A stretch of DNA of 64,000 bases, from assembly GCF_015668515.1 (NCBI RefSeq), contig NZ_JADPFO010000002.1, forward strand, positions 128,992-192,991, given 5' to 3'. A program made the translations under genes and the position numbers. Each line of letters starts with the position of its first letter. The stretch's first letter is position 1. Under the pieces are notes generated by a model that was given only the letters and a program-made list of their open reading frames with translations, was not told the DNA's origin and made no database searches. This stretch comes from Paraclostridium tenue (GTDB lineage Bacteria; Bacillota; Clostridia; Peptostreptococcales; Peptostreptococcaceae). This document shows, piece after piece, positions 37,733 through 46,864 of this stretch.

Positions 37733-38707
37733 ATGAAAAAATTTTATTTATTATCAATTATAACTATATCTATGTTTATATTAGGGATAGCAAGAGTAAA
37801 TAGTAGTGAAAAAAAAGAAGTTAAGCATTTAATTCCATTAGGTAATATTGTAGGTATAAGAGCTAACACAGATGGAATATTGGTTTTGGAAAATGAGGAA
37901 GATTATATAGATGGAATAAAATCAGGTGACAACATTGTTAGTATAGAAGGAAAACGGGTGTACAGCAGCAAGGATGTAAAAAAAATTATAAATCACTGTA
38001 ATAAAGATTTCGTAGATGTTTTAGTAGATAGAGATGGCGATTACATACAAAAAGAGGTTAAGTTAAAAAAAAATGGAAATGAATATAAATTAGGATTATG
38101 GATTAGAGATAAAATTTCTGGAATAGGTACTATGACATTTTACAATCCTGAAGATAATACGTTTTCAGCTATAGGACATGCGATAAAAGATATAGATACT
38201 AATGAGTTGATAAAGGTTAAAAACGGAAACATATATAATGCTAAAGATATAGAAATTATAAAGGGAGATGATGGATGTGTTGGGCAAATAAAGGCTAATT
38301 TTAATGTTGATAAATCTATAGGTAATTTTAATAATAATGATGATTTTGGTATAAATGGAAAATTAACGACATATGATAATGGTGGAAAACATAAAATATT
38401 AGAAGTAAGTGATAAAAAGGATGTGAGAGCTGGTCCAGCTAGTATATTATTTCAAAATAAAGATGGAATAATAGAAGAATATAAGGTAGTAATAAAAAAA
38501 ATAAATAATAAAGACAGAAAATATGGTAAGGATATGATAGTTGAGATAGTAGATGATAGACTAATAGATTATACTGGAGGAATAATCCAGGGTATGAGTG
38601 GAGCACCTATAATACAAAATAATAAAATAATCGGTGCACTAACACATGTTTTTCTAGATAACTCTAAAATAGGATATGGAATTTTTATAGATAAGATGAT
38701 AATATAA
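37733..38707 (+). CDS. spoIVB: SpoIVB serine peptidase
   Basis: S55-family PDZ protease made in the forespore; in B. subtilis it cleaves SpoIVFA and so triggers pro-sigma-K processing. Layout: signal anchor about 4-20, PDZ domain about 40-115 (NEEDYIDGIKSGDNIVSIEG), then the protease with His149 in AIGHAIKD and Ser289 in QGMSGAP. 324 residues, about 100 shorter than the B. subtilis protein. The sigK gene of this window lacks a pro-sequence, so its role must differ at least in part. It lies directly before spo0A as in other endospore formers. Confidence 0.95.
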   Translation: MKKFYLLSIITISMFILGIARVNSSEKKEVKHLIPLGNIVGIRANTDGILVLENEEDYIDGIKSGDNIVSIEGKRVYSSKDVKKIINHCNKDFVDVLVDRDGDYIQKEVKLKKNGNEYKLGLWIRDKISGIGTMTFYNPEDNTFSAIGHAIKDIDTNELIKVKNGNIYNAKDIEIIKGDDGCVGQIKANFNVDKSIGNFNNNDDFGINGKLTTYDNGGKHKILEVSDKKDVRAGPASILFQNKDGIIEEYKVVIKKINNKDRKYGKDMIVEIVDDRLIDYTGGIIQGMSGAPIIQNNKIIGALTHVFLDNSKIGYGIFIDKMII

Positions 38708-38733
38708 TTATATGTATAAAAATAAAATAAGTA

Positions 38734-38761
38734 GAAGGATTATAAATATTAAATGTCGAAT
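38734..38761 (+). promoter_or_regulatory. sigma-H promoter of spo0A with embedded 0A box
   Basis: GAAGGATTA at 38734-38742, a 12-base spacer, and GTCGAAT at 38755-38761 match the sigma-H consensus (RNAGGAWWW, 11-12 bases, RNNGAAT) fully. The 0A box TGTCGAA (38754-38760) overlaps the -10 element, pointing to direct feedback by Spo0A on its own sigma-H promoter. Confidence 0.85.
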
Positions 38762-38827
38762 AAGTTAATTAGTGAAAAATAAAGATAATATTTTTAATAA
38801 ATTATAAATTCTATGGGGGGAAAAATA

Positions 38828-39640
38828 ATGAACGAAAAAATAAAGATAGTTTTAGCTGATGATAATAGGGACTTTTGTCAAGTATTAAAAGAGTATTTAT
38901 CTAATGAAGATGATATAGAAATATTAGGGATTGCAAAAGATGGTATTGAAGCATTAGATTTAGTTTCTAGAACACAACCAGATGTATTAGTTTTAGATGT
39001 TATAATGCCACATCTTGATGGATTAGGGGTAATAGAAAAATTAAATTCTATGAACTTAGACAAAATGCCTAAGATCATAGTTTTATCTGCAGTAGGTCAA
39101 GATAAAATAACTCAAAGTGCAATTAATTTAGGAGCAGATTATTATATAGTTAAACCTTTTGATTTCGTAATATTTATAAATAGAATAAGAGGTTTAGTTT
39201 CAAATAAAAATACAGTTGTAGAGTCTAAATCTAGGGGTAATATGGATATAAAAATGACTAAGACTGATTTTGTAAAAAATGTAGGCAATATAGAAACTGA
39301 AATTACTAATATAATACATGAAATAGGGGTTCCAGCGCATATAAAGGGTTACTTATATTTAAGAGAAGCTATAAAGATGGTTATAGATAATGTAGAATTA
39401 TTAGGAGCTGTTACAAAAGAGTTATACCCAAGTATAGCTAAGAAGTTTAACACTACACCAAGTAGAGTTGAAAGAGCTATAAGACACGCTATAGAAGTTG
39501 CTTGGAGCAGAGGTAAGGTTGATACTATAAATCAATTATTTGGATATACAGTACACAATACTAAAGGAAAGCCAACTAATTCAGAGTTTATAGCTATGAT
39601 AGCTGACAAATTAAGATTAGAACACAGTATGGTTAAGTAA
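38828..39640 (+). CDS. spo0A: sporulation master regulator Spo0A
   Basis: Response regulator that starts sporulation. Receiver domain about 1-125 with Asp11, Asp12 and phospho-acceptor Asp57 in VLVLDVIMP, and Lys in VKPFD. The C-terminal effector domain (about 155-270) holds the helix-turn-helix [20 protein letters not shown], the nearly invariant Spo0A recognition helix. ATG 38828 is chosen over the in-frame 38813 ATG because GGGGGGA lies between them. 270 residues. No spo0F or spo0B is in the window; clostridial Spo0A is phosphorylated directly by orphan kinases. Confidence 0.98.
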   Translation: MNEKIKIVLADDNRDFCQVLKEYLSNEDDIEILGIAKDGIEALDLVSRTQPDVLVLDVIMPHLDGLGVIEKLNSMNLDKMPKIIVLSAVGQDKITQSAINLGADYYIVKPFDFVIFINRIRGLVSNKNTVVESKSRGNMDIKMTKTDFVKNVGNIETEITNIIHEIGVPAHIKGYLYLREAIKMVIDNVELLGAVTKELYPSIAKKFNTTPSRVERAIRHAIEVAWSRGKVDTINQLFGYTVHNTKGKPTNSEFIAMIADKLRLEHSMVK

Positions 39641-39647
39641 TAGATAA

Positions 39648-39684
39648 AATAAAGTCTTCAATAAAATGAAGGCTTTATTTTTTT
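39648..39684 (+). terminator. terminator after spo0A
   Basis: Stem AATAAAGTCTTCA / TGAAGGCTTTATT with one G-U pair and a T tract. Confidence 0.85.
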
Positions 39685-39732
39685 ATCTAAATGTATAAAA
39701 TATATAATAGTTAATTTAGTAGAGGTGAGAAT

Positions 39733-40935
39733 ATGAAATTACAAATACCAAAAGATGTAGAATACATAATTAATAAAATATATGATAATGGATATGAGGC
39801 TTTTATTGTTGGAGGGTGTGTAAGAGATTCTATAATAGGATTAAAACCTAATGATTACGATATAACTACTAGTGCAAAACCAAATGAAATTATGAATATA
39901 TTTAAAAATGAAAAAATAATTGAAACTGGAATTAAACATGGAACTGTTACTTTAATAAAAAATGATATTGAGTATGAAATTACAACGTACAGGATAGATG
40001 GAGAATATAATGATAATAGAAGACCAGATTTTGTAGAATTTACAAATGACATAAATAAAGATTTACAAAGAAGGGATTTTACAATAAATGCTATAGCATA
40101 TAACCATAGAATTGGTATAGTTGATACCTTTGATGGAATAGGTGATATTCGTAAAAAGATAATAAAAACAGTTGGAAAAGCTGATGAGAGGTTTAATGAA
40201 GATGGATTAAGAATAATAAGAGCTGTTAGATTTAGCTGTAAATTAGGATTTGATATAGAAAAAGATACATTAACAAGTATTTATAAAAATATAAATTTAA
40301 TAAAAAATGTAAGTATTGAAAGAATACAAAATGAATTTAATAAAATACTACTTAGTGATAGTCCTGAAAATTTATATATACTTTATCAAGTAGGAATGTT
40401 TGATGTTTTAAAATTTAATAGTGTGAAAATAAATAAAAATGAATTAAAATATATAAAAAAATCAAAAAAAGATTTAATTATAAGATTATCTATATTTACA
40501 TACATAACAGGAGATAGTGAAGAAAGCAAAAATATACTCAATATATTTAGATATTCAAATAAAATTAAAAAACAATGTAGTATTATATTAGATAATTTAG
40601 ACAACAAAATAATAGCTGATAAAGTATGCATAAAATTATATTTAAATAAGATTGGTAAGGAAAATTTAAGTTATTTATTATATATTAAAAAAATTCTTAA
40701 AAAAAAATTTATTAATGAAGATTATGACGAGATTTATGAAATTATAAATGACATAGAACGAAATAAAGAGTGTTATTCTCTAGATAAACTGGCTATAGAT
40801 GGAAGTGATTTAAGAGCTTTAGGGTATGCTGGAAAAGATATAGGACAAAAACTTGACTACTTATTAAAAAATGTTATAGAAAATCCAAAAGTTAACAATA
40901 AAATAGATTTAATTAGTATTATTAGGGACGTATAA
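39733..40935 (+). CDS. CCA-adding-type tRNA nucleotidyltransferase / poly(A) polymerase family
   Basis: Class II nucleotidyltransferase of 400 residues. FIVGGCVRDSIIG and PNDYDITTSAKP give the head-domain signature with catalytic Asp pair, followed by RRDFTINAIAY, DGIGDI and RIIRAVRFSCKLGF. The C-terminal ~200 residues are helical and less conserved. It probably adds or repairs the tRNA CCA end, although separation from poly(A) polymerases in this family cannot be made by eye. Confidence 0.92.
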   Translation: MKLQIPKDVEYIINKIYDNGYEAFIVGGCVRDSIIGLKPNDYDITTSAKPNEIMNIFKNEKIIETGIKHGTVTLIKNDIEYEITTYRIDGEYNDNRRPDFVEFTNDINKDLQRRDFTINAIAYNHRIGIVDTFDGIGDIRKKIIKTVGKADERFNEDGLRIIRAVRFSCKLGFDIEKDTLTSIYKNINLIKNVSIERIQNEFNKILLSDSPENLYILYQVGMFDVLKFNSVKINKNELKYIKKSKKDLIIRLSIFTYITGDSEESKNILNIFRYSNKIKKQCSIILDNLDNKIIADKVCIKLYLNKIGKENLSYLLYIKKILKKKFINEDYDEIYEIINDIERNKECYSLDKLAIDGSDLRALGYAGKDIGQKLDYLLKNVIENPKVNNKIDLISIIRDV

Positions 40936-41025
40936 GTCTATTGACCAATTTTAATTATTTAAATTGTTATAAAATAATGCTATAATGTAATGTGATTTCA
41001 AAAACGAAAAGTGGAGGTTTTAAGT

Positions 41026-42147
41026 ATGAGAGTCGAAGCCCCTATTAAGGTAGACAGAAAAACTAAAAGGCTTGCAAAGCGACTTACTGGCGGAGAAATA
41101 GCAGTTATAAATCATAAAGACATAGATGAAGTTGCTGCTAATTCATTAGTAGAAGGAAAGATAAAACTTGTTATAAATGCAGCCCAGTCTATAAGTGGAA
41201 GATACCCAAACAAAGGACCTGGTATACTTGTAGATAAAAATATACTTATTGTAGATAATGTAGGAGAAGAGTTATTCAACAATCTACAAGAAGGCCAAGT
41301 AATAGAGGTTATAGATGGTAAAATCTATAGAGATGGTGAATTATTAGGCCAAGGGGAAGTATTAGATAAAAATGAAGTTGATAACAAGATAAAATTAGCA
41401 TATGAAAATTTATCTGTAGAATTAGATAGATTTATAGATAATACTATAGATTATGCTAAAAAAGAAAAAGGATTTATACTTGGTGAAGTTGAAATACCAA
41501 AGGTAAACACAAACTATAAGAATAAACATGTATTAATCGTTGTAAGAGGCCAGGATTATAAACAAGATTTAAGCACAATAATATCTTACATAGAAGAAAT
41601 GAAGCCTATATTAGTCGGTGTAGATGGTGGGGCTGATGCTCTTTTAGAATTTGGATATACTCCAGATGTAATAGTAGGAGATATGGATAGTGTAAGTGAT
41701 GAGGCTTTAAAAAAGACAAAAGAAATAGTTGTGCATGCATATACGGATGGTAGAGCTCCGGGGCTTAAAAGAGTTCAAGACTTAGGATTAGATGCTATAG
41801 TTTTCCCTGCGCCAGGAACTAGTGAAGATATAGCTATGCTTACAGCTTATGAATATAAAGCTGAACTAATAGTAGCTGTAGGTACTCATTCTAATATGAT
41901 AGATTTCTTAGAAAAAGGAAGACCTGGTATGGCTAGTACATTTTTAGTTAGACTTAAGATAGGTTCTAAACTTATAGATGCAAAAGGTGTAAATTTATTA
42001 TATAGAAGCAAATTAAAATTAAAGTATATATGGGCATTAATAGCTACAGCATTATTCCCAGTAATAATACTTGCTTCGATTTTACCAAGTGTTCAGCAGT
42101 TTATGCATTTGATGGAATTAAAAATTAAATTATTATTACAGATGTAA
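41026..42147 (+). CDS. SteA-like cytokinetic-ring-associated protein
   Basis: 373 residues. The body contains a thiamine-pyrophosphokinase-like domain (VGVDGGADALLEFG, VIVGDMDSV) without the rest of the ThiN motifs, and a C-terminal membrane helix (about 328-350). This arrangement matches the SteA family, studied in Corynebacterium, where SteA with SteB affects the cell wall at division. ATG 41026 is preferred since GTGGAGG at 41011 is the ribosome-binding site. The next gene is an MctB/SteB-like protein, its usual partner. Confidence 0.85.
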   Translation: MRVEAPIKVDRKTKRLAKRLTGGEIAVINHKDIDEVAANSLVEGKIKLVINAAQSISGRYPNKGPGILVDKNILIVDNVGEELFNNLQEGQVIEVIDGKIYRDGELLGQGEVLDKNEVDNKIKLAYENLSVELDRFIDNTIDYAKKEKGFILGEVEIPKVNTNYKNKHVLIVVRGQDYKQDLSTIISYIEEMKPILVGVDGGADALLEFGYTPDVIVGDMDSVSDEALKKTKEIVVHAYTDGRAPGLKRVQDLGLDAIVFPAPGTSEDIAMLTAYEYKAELIVAVGTHSNMIDFLEKGRPGMASTFLVRLKIGSKLIDAKGVNLLYRSKLKLKYIWALIATALFPVIILASILPSVQQFMHLMELKIKLLLQM

Positions 42148-42166
42148 TTAGTTGAGGAGGATTAAC

Positions 42167-43036
42167 ATGCATATAAATATGAAGTATTACATAGTTACGA
42201 TAGGTGCTATATTTATTGCATTAGGCATAGGAATGTTAGTAGGTTTTAACTTAAATTATGACCAAGCACTTAGCAAGCAACAAGCCTCGATAATAGGTGA
42301 TTTAGATAACAAATTTGAGGAAATAAAAACAACAAACAAGGATTTAGAAAAGAAATTATCAAAAAATAAAAATGAATATAATAAGTTAGTTGAATATGTA
42401 AATGATAATTATGCCAAATTAATAAAAGATGAACTTCAAGATAAACATATAGGAATAATTTCAACTACAGAAAATTATGATTATACTCAAGATGTAGCTA
42501 ATACAATAACAGATGCAAGTGGACAAGTATCATTTAATATAATATTAAAAGATGGTATAACTAATAATGATAAAATAAAAGAACTTTCTAGTTCTCAAAA
42601 TTTAGAATTAAAATCTAGTAAAGATGTAATAAATTATTTAATTGACTCTTTAAAAGAATCAAATGCGATTGAGAAGCTACAACAACTTGAAAAATTAGAT
42701 ATGATAAAAGTTAATTCTATAGCTGATAATTATGTAGATTATTCACAAGTAGTCATAGCTTCAGGAAATAACAATGAAGATTCTAAAAAGTTTGAAGATA
42801 TTGATAAAAACTTAATAAGTAAATTAAAATCAGAAGATAAGTACATAGTAGCTACTCAAAAAAGTGATGTAGGATTTTCATATATAGATATGTATAAAAA
42901 ATCAAAAATACCTACTATAAATAATTCAGAAGAAGGATTAGGAAAATTATCTTTAGTTTATACACTTAAAGACTCTACGGAACAAGGCAATTTTGGTAGA
43001 GGAGAAAGTGCAGATTCTATAATACCATTTAAGTAA
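42167..43036 (+). CDS. MctB/SteB-like single-pass membrane protein
   Basis: 289 residues: an N-terminal membrane helix (about 5-24, YYIVTIGAIFIALGIGMLVG), a coiled coil (about 35-75) and an extracytoplasmic domain. It matches the DUF3186 family often annotated as copper transporter after mycobacterial MctB; the actinobacterial partner of SteA, SteB, belongs here. ATG 42167 is chosen as GAGGAGG lies ahead of it; TTG 42152 is within that site. A copper role is not supported by any visible metal motif. Confidence 0.83.
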   Translation: MHINMKYYIVTIGAIFIALGIGMLVGFNLNYDQALSKQQASIIGDLDNKFEEIKTTNKDLEKKLSKNKNEYNKLVEYVNDNYAKLIKDELQDKHIGIISTTENYDYTQDVANTITDASGQVSFNIILKDGITNNDKIKELSSSQNLELKSSKDVINYLIDSLKESNAIEKLQQLEKLDMIKVNSIADNYVDYSQVVIASGNNNEDSKKFEDIDKNLISKLKSEDKYIVATQKSDVGFSYIDMYKKSKIPTINNSEEGLGKLSLVYTLKDSTEQGNFGRGESADSIIPFK

Positions 43037-43055
43037 AAATAAAGGAGATTTAATT

Positions 43056-43748
43056 ATGAATCCTTATGTTAGTATAATAGTACCAGCATACAATGAAGAG
43101 AAAAAAATAAAAGATACACTTTTAGGAATAGTAAATATAGACGAAATAAATGAAATAATAGTTGTAGATGATGGATCTAGTGATAACACAGAAAAGATGG
43201 CTAAATCAGTAAACAATGATAAAGTAAAAGTTTTTAAATTAGATAAAAATAGAGGTAAAGGATACGCATTAAACTATGGACTTGATATAGCCATGAAAAA
43301 TGCAAATATAATAGGTTTTTTAGATGGAGATTTAGGTAGTTCATCTAGTGAAACTATAAAACTTATAAAACCTGTTATAAATAATGAAGTGGATGTAACT
43401 ATAGCTAAATTCCCACCTGCTAAGAAAAAAGGAGGAATGGGCTTTGTAAAAAGATTGGCTAAAGAATCCGTTTTAGAAATGACAGGTGTTGAATTAGATG
43501 CTACAATATCAGGTCAGAGAATATTTAAAAGAGAAGTTTTAGAAAAATTTAAAGAAATACCTTATGGATATGGTGTTGAAGTAGGCATGACTATAGATAT
43601 ATTAAAACATGGATATTCTATAAAAGAAGTTCTAGTTAATATGACTCATAGTGAAACTGGAAGAGACTTAAAAGGATTTATACATAGAGGTAAGCAATTT
43701 TATCACATAAAAAAAATAGTTAATAAGAAAAAGAAAGAATGGAGGTAG
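43056..43748 (+). CDS. family 2 glycosyltransferase
   Basis: 230-residue GT-A fold enzyme: SIIVPAYNEEKKI, VVDDGSSDNT, LDKNRGKGYALNYG and DGDLGSS supply the UDP-sugar and metal-binding signature. A basic C-terminus (KKKKEW) may contact the membrane. Sugar and acceptor are unknown; its position suggests envelope polysaccharide or lipid glycosylation with the GT4-type protein next to it. Confidence 0.88.
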   Translation: MNPYVSIIVPAYNEEKKIKDTLLGIVNIDEINEIIVVDDGSSDNTEKMAKSVNNDKVKVFKLDKNRGKGYALNYGLDIAMKNANIIGFLDGDLGSSSSETIKLIKPVINNEVDVTIAKFPPAKKKGGMGFVKRLAKESVLEMTGVELDATISGQRIFKREVLEKFKEIPYGYGVEVGMTIDILKHGYSIKEVLVNMTHSETGRDLKGFIHRGKQFYHIKKIVNKKKKEWR

Positions 43749-43753
43749 TGTTA

Positions 43754-44578
43754 TTGAATACATCTATATTATATATAATAATGCTACTAGCAGGTATATT
43801 AGTAACATATATCGTTATACCATTTTTTAAAAATATGTTAATTTCAAGTGATGTAATAAGACCTAATTACAAAAAAGATATGATACCAGTAAGTATGGGG
43901 TTAGTATTTTTACCTACAATAGTTATAAATGGAATTATATTAGCATATTTTACTAAAAGTTATGAAAATATAGCTTATATATTTATGTATATGTTTGGAT
44001 TAATGGCAATGTGCTTAGCAGGTATATTAGATGATATTGTTGGAAATAGGGATGTAAGTGGATTAAAAGGTCATTTTAAAAGTTTATTAAAAGGAAATCT
44101 GACAACTGGTGGATTTAAGGCATTATTTGGAGGATTTGTAGGACTTATTATATCTGTAGCGATATCTAAAAATTTAACTGATATAGTTATAAATACATTA
44201 ATAATAGCCTTATCTACAAATTTAATGAATTTATTAGATTTAAGACCAGGAAGAGCTATAAAGGTATATTTAGTTATATCTATAACTTTATTTTTAACAT
44301 TGGTAGGATATCCTAAAGCATTACTACTTATATTATTACCAAGTGTATGTGTATACTTTATAGATGATTTAAAAGCTAGAGCTATGATGGGTGATACTGG
44401 ATCAAATGTTTTAGGAATATCTATAGGTATACTTATATCAATGGGATATGATATGCCTATAAGAATATCATGGTTAGTATTTTTAATATTTATACATATA
44501 CTAACTGAAAAATATTCTTTAACTAAAATAATAGAAAATAATAAAGTTTTAAACTTTATTGATAAACTAGGAAGGTAA
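43754..44578 (+). CDS. MraY/WecA-family polyprenyl-phosphate transferase-like membrane protein
   Basis: 274-residue polytopic membrane protein of the GT4 (phospho-sugar transferase) family. Catalytic features are LDDIVGNRDVSGLKGHFK, NLMNLLDLRPGRA and DDLKARAMMGDTGSN. It is shorter than MraY (about 320) and lacks the first family helix or so. GGAGG at 43741 points to the TTG at 43754; an in-frame ATG at 43739 overlaps the previous gene but has no site. It would move a phospho-sugar onto a polyprenyl phosphate. Confidence 0.84.
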   Translation: MNTSILYIIMLLAGILVTYIVIPFFKNMLISSDVIRPNYKKDMIPVSMGLVFLPTIVINGIILAYFTKSYENIAYIFMYMFGLMAMCLAGILDDIVGNRDVSGLKGHFKSLLKGNLTTGGFKALFGGFVGLIISVAISKNLTDIVINTLIIALSTNLMNLLDLRPGRAIKVYLVISITLFLTLVGYPKALLLILLPSVCVYFIDDLKARAMMGDTGSNVLGISIGILISMGYDMPIRISWLVFLIFIHILTEKYSLTKIIENNKVLNFIDKLGR

Positions 44579-44582
44579 TCTT

Positions 44583-45680
44583 ATGATAAGTAAAAAGATT
44601 GGGTTGGTAGAATCTATAATAAGTAAATCAGAAAATTTAGAAGAAATAACTGTAAATGTTAATGGAGATATAGCAAAAGCATACAATTATCCAAAAATGA
44701 CAGGAAGTGTAGATATAGGAAATGAAGTAGTATTAAATACTACTGCAGTTGAATTAAGTCTTGGAACAGGTGGATATCACTTTGTTATATTAAACTTAAA
44801 TAAACTAGAGTCTAATATGACTCCTGGTGGACATATAATGAAGTTAAGATATACACCTATGCAAGTAAAAGTAGATTCAGTTGAAGAACAAGATAGTAAA
44901 TTACATGATAAAATAAATGAATTTAAAAGCTTAGAGAACCTTCCTGTAGTAGTAGGAACACTACATAGTATGCTGACTCCATTTGCAGCTTCATATAAAA
45001 GACATAATCCAAATAAAAAGCTTGTCTATATAATGACAGATGGAGCTTCTTTACCTATATACTTAAGTAAAAATGTAGAAAACTTAAAAAATAAGAAATT
45101 AATAGACGATACTATAACAATAGGCAATGCATTTGGTGGAGATTATGAGTGCATAAATATTTACTCAGCTTTAATAACAGCTAAAGAAGTTTTAAATGCT
45201 GATGCTGTATTTGTAAGTATGGGACCTGGAATAGCAGGTACAGGAACTAAATATGGATTTACAGGAATAGAACAAGGACCTATATTAGATGCAGTTAAAA
45301 AATTAGGTGGAAATCCAATTGCTATACCTAGAATTAGCTTTGCTGATAAAAGGGATAGACATGTAGGAATTAGTCACCATAGTATTACTGTATTAAGTGA
45401 AATTGTAAATGTAAATGTTAATATACCAATAGGTATTGAAGATAAAGATAAACTTGAATATGTAAATAAACAGATAGAAAAAAATAATTTACAGGAAAAA
45501 CATAATATAGTATATATCAAACCAGGTAATACTTTTGATGACTTAAGTTACTATGGATTAAAAGTTAAAAGCATGGGCAGAAATTATGAACAAGATAGTG
45601 AATTTTTTGATGCAGCAAGCAATGCAGCATATTACTTAATGGAGGTTTGTTATGATAATAGAGGAACAGACAGTAAGTAG
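44583..45680 (+). CDS. DUF3866 family protein
   Basis: 365-residue cytoplasmic protein with no membrane segment. Conserved stretches include NTTAVELSLGTGGYHFVI, GHIMKLRYTPMQ and SMGPGIAGTGTKYGFTG. I recognise the DUF3866 family seen in Firmicutes and Actinobacteria but know no function. Its gene overlaps the Nudix gene by 29 bases, suggesting a linked role. Confidence 0.82.
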   Translation: MISKKIGLVESIISKSENLEEITVNVNGDIAKAYNYPKMTGSVDIGNEVVLNTTAVELSLGTGGYHFVILNLNKLESNMTPGGHIMKLRYTPMQVKVDSVEEQDSKLHDKINEFKSLENLPVVVGTLHSMLTPFAASYKRHNPNKKLVYIMTDGASLPIYLSKNVENLKNKKLIDDTITIGNAFGGDYECINIYSALITAKEVLNADAVFVSMGPGIAGTGTKYGFTGIEQGPILDAVKKLGGNPIAIPRISFADKRDRHVGISHHSITVLSEIVNVNVNIPIGIEDKDKLEYVNKQIEKNNLQEKHNIVYIKPGNTFDDLSYYGLKVKSMGRNYEQDSEFFDAASNAAYYLMEVCYDNRGTDSK

Positions 45681-46182
45681 TGATAGGATATATACTGGAA
45701 AAGTTATAAGTTTAAAAGTGGATACAGTAGAAGTTCCTAGAAAAGGATATCAAAAAAGAGAAATAATTGAACATCCAGGAGCGGTAGGTATAGTGGCTAT
45801 AACTAATGAAAATAAAGTTGTATTAGTTAAACAATATAGAAAAGCTATAGAAAAAGCAATATGGGAAATACCTGCAGGAAAATTAGAACAAGGTGAAAAT
45901 CCAAGAGATTGTGCAATAAGAGAATTGAAAGAAGAAACAGGATATACTGCTAATAATATAAAGCTAATACATAAGTTTTATACTTCGGCTGGCTTTTCAA
46001 ATCAAAAAATATATATTTATTTAGCTACAGATTTAGAAGCAGGAGAAGCTAGCTTAGAAGACGATGAATTTTTAGATGTTCAAGAAGTAGATTTAGAAGA
46101 AGTTTATGAAATGATTAATAAAAATGATATAGAAGATGCTAAGACATCTATAGGGCTTTTACTTACAAAAGAACTTTTATAA
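45652..46182 (+). CDS. nudF: Nudix hydrolase, ADP-ribose pyrophosphatase type
   Basis: 176-residue Nudix protein. The Nudix box is GKLEQGENPRDCAIRELKEETGY, with the usual metal-binding REXXEE core, and the N-terminal extension resembles ADP-ribose pyrophosphatases (B. subtilis NudF/YqkG, also near spoIIM-xerD). ATG 45652 has TGGAGG upstream. It overlaps DUF3866. Confidence 0.9.
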   Translation: MIIEEQTVSSDRIYTGKVISLKVDTVEVPRKGYQKREIIEHPGAVGIVAITNENKVVLVKQYRKAIEKAIWEIPAGKLEQGENPRDCAIRELKEETGYTANNIKLIHKFYTSAGFSNQKIYIYLATDLEAGEASLEDDEFLDVQEVDLEEVYEMINKNDIEDAKTSIGLLLTKELL

Positions 46183-46190
46183 ATTGGAAT

Positions 46191-46240
46191 AACCTCCTCT
46201 TATCTTGCATAAAAATTATGTAAGTACAAAAGAGGGGGTT
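46191..46240 (+). promoter_or_regulatory. stem-loop covering the spoIIM ribosome-binding site
   Basis: An 11-bp outer stem (AACCTCCTCTT / AAGAGGGGGTT, one G-U pair) plus a 9-bp inner stem (CTTGCATAA / TTATGTAAG). The 3' arm includes the GAGGGGG Shine-Dalgarno of spoIIM. Only a poor T tract follows, so its use as a terminator for nudF is possible but weak. Confidence 0.6.
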
Positions 46241-46247
46241 GTAATTT

Positions 46248-46847
46248 TTGAGAAGATTAAACAAAAGAAATATGTTAGACAAAATTAATAAGGAGATAAT
46301 ATTTATATCTAGTTTATTTATGGTATTTGTAATTATAGGATCACTATTAAATAAATTTTTTCCTCAGTATAGTGATGTCATAAGTGAGAAAGTATCATAT
46401 ACTGCAAATTACTATAATTCAGATGTGAATTTAAAAGAAATATTAATATCAAACCTTAAAATGGATTTAAGTTTTTTATTAATTATGGCAATAGGAACAA
46501 TGACTGTTATACTATCTCCAATTGCTATTATAGTTTTTGCAATAAAAGGGCTATCTATAGGATATACTATAAATAGTTTTATAATAGCCATGAAATTAAG
46601 TTCATTTAAAATAGTACTAATAACACTTATTAAATTTGTTGTAGTATTACCGGGAATGTTGATTTTAGCATTGATATCTTTTAAATATTTATTTGAAGCA
46701 ATATATGAAATTAAAAAGAAAAACAAATCAAATTGTGTATACTTAATGAAAAGATATTTAATAAATTCAACTTTGATAATAATGGGAACAATATTTGTAC
46801 AAACTATTTTAAATGCTTTGTCTATAGTAACTTTACAAATATTTTAA
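46248..46847 (+). CDS. spoIIM: SpoIIM, engulfment membrane protein
   Basis: 199-residue polytopic membrane protein with about five hydrophobic segments, of the SpoIIM/stage II protein M family. SpoIIM with SpoIID and SpoIIP forms the peptidoglycan-remodelling complex that drives engulfment. The typical features are a periplasmic loop after the first helix and the segment AIKGLSIGYTINSFI. TTG 46248 lies nine bases after GAGGGGG. It sits next to xerD and deoB as in B. subtilis. Confidence 0.88.
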   Translation: MRRLNKRNMLDKINKEIIFISSLFMVFVIIGSLLNKFFPQYSDVISEKVSYTANYYNSDVNLKEILISNLKMDLSFLLIMAIGTMTVILSPIAIIVFAIKGLSIGYTINSFIIAMKLSSFKIVLITLIKFVVVLPGMLILALISFKYLFEAIYEIKKKNKSNCVYLMKRYLINSTLIIMGTIFVQTILNALSIVTLQIF

Positions 46848-46864
46848 AAGTAAAGGATTAAAAA

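Noticed and set aside
41026-42147. Second thiamine pyrophosphokinase
   Set aside because: Only the DGGAD and GDMDS segments resemble ThiN; the KDETD motif is absent and a membrane helix is present, matching SteA instead.
42167-43036. Copper transporter
   Set aside because: The name comes from MctB annotation; only one membrane helix and no metal-binding motif are present.
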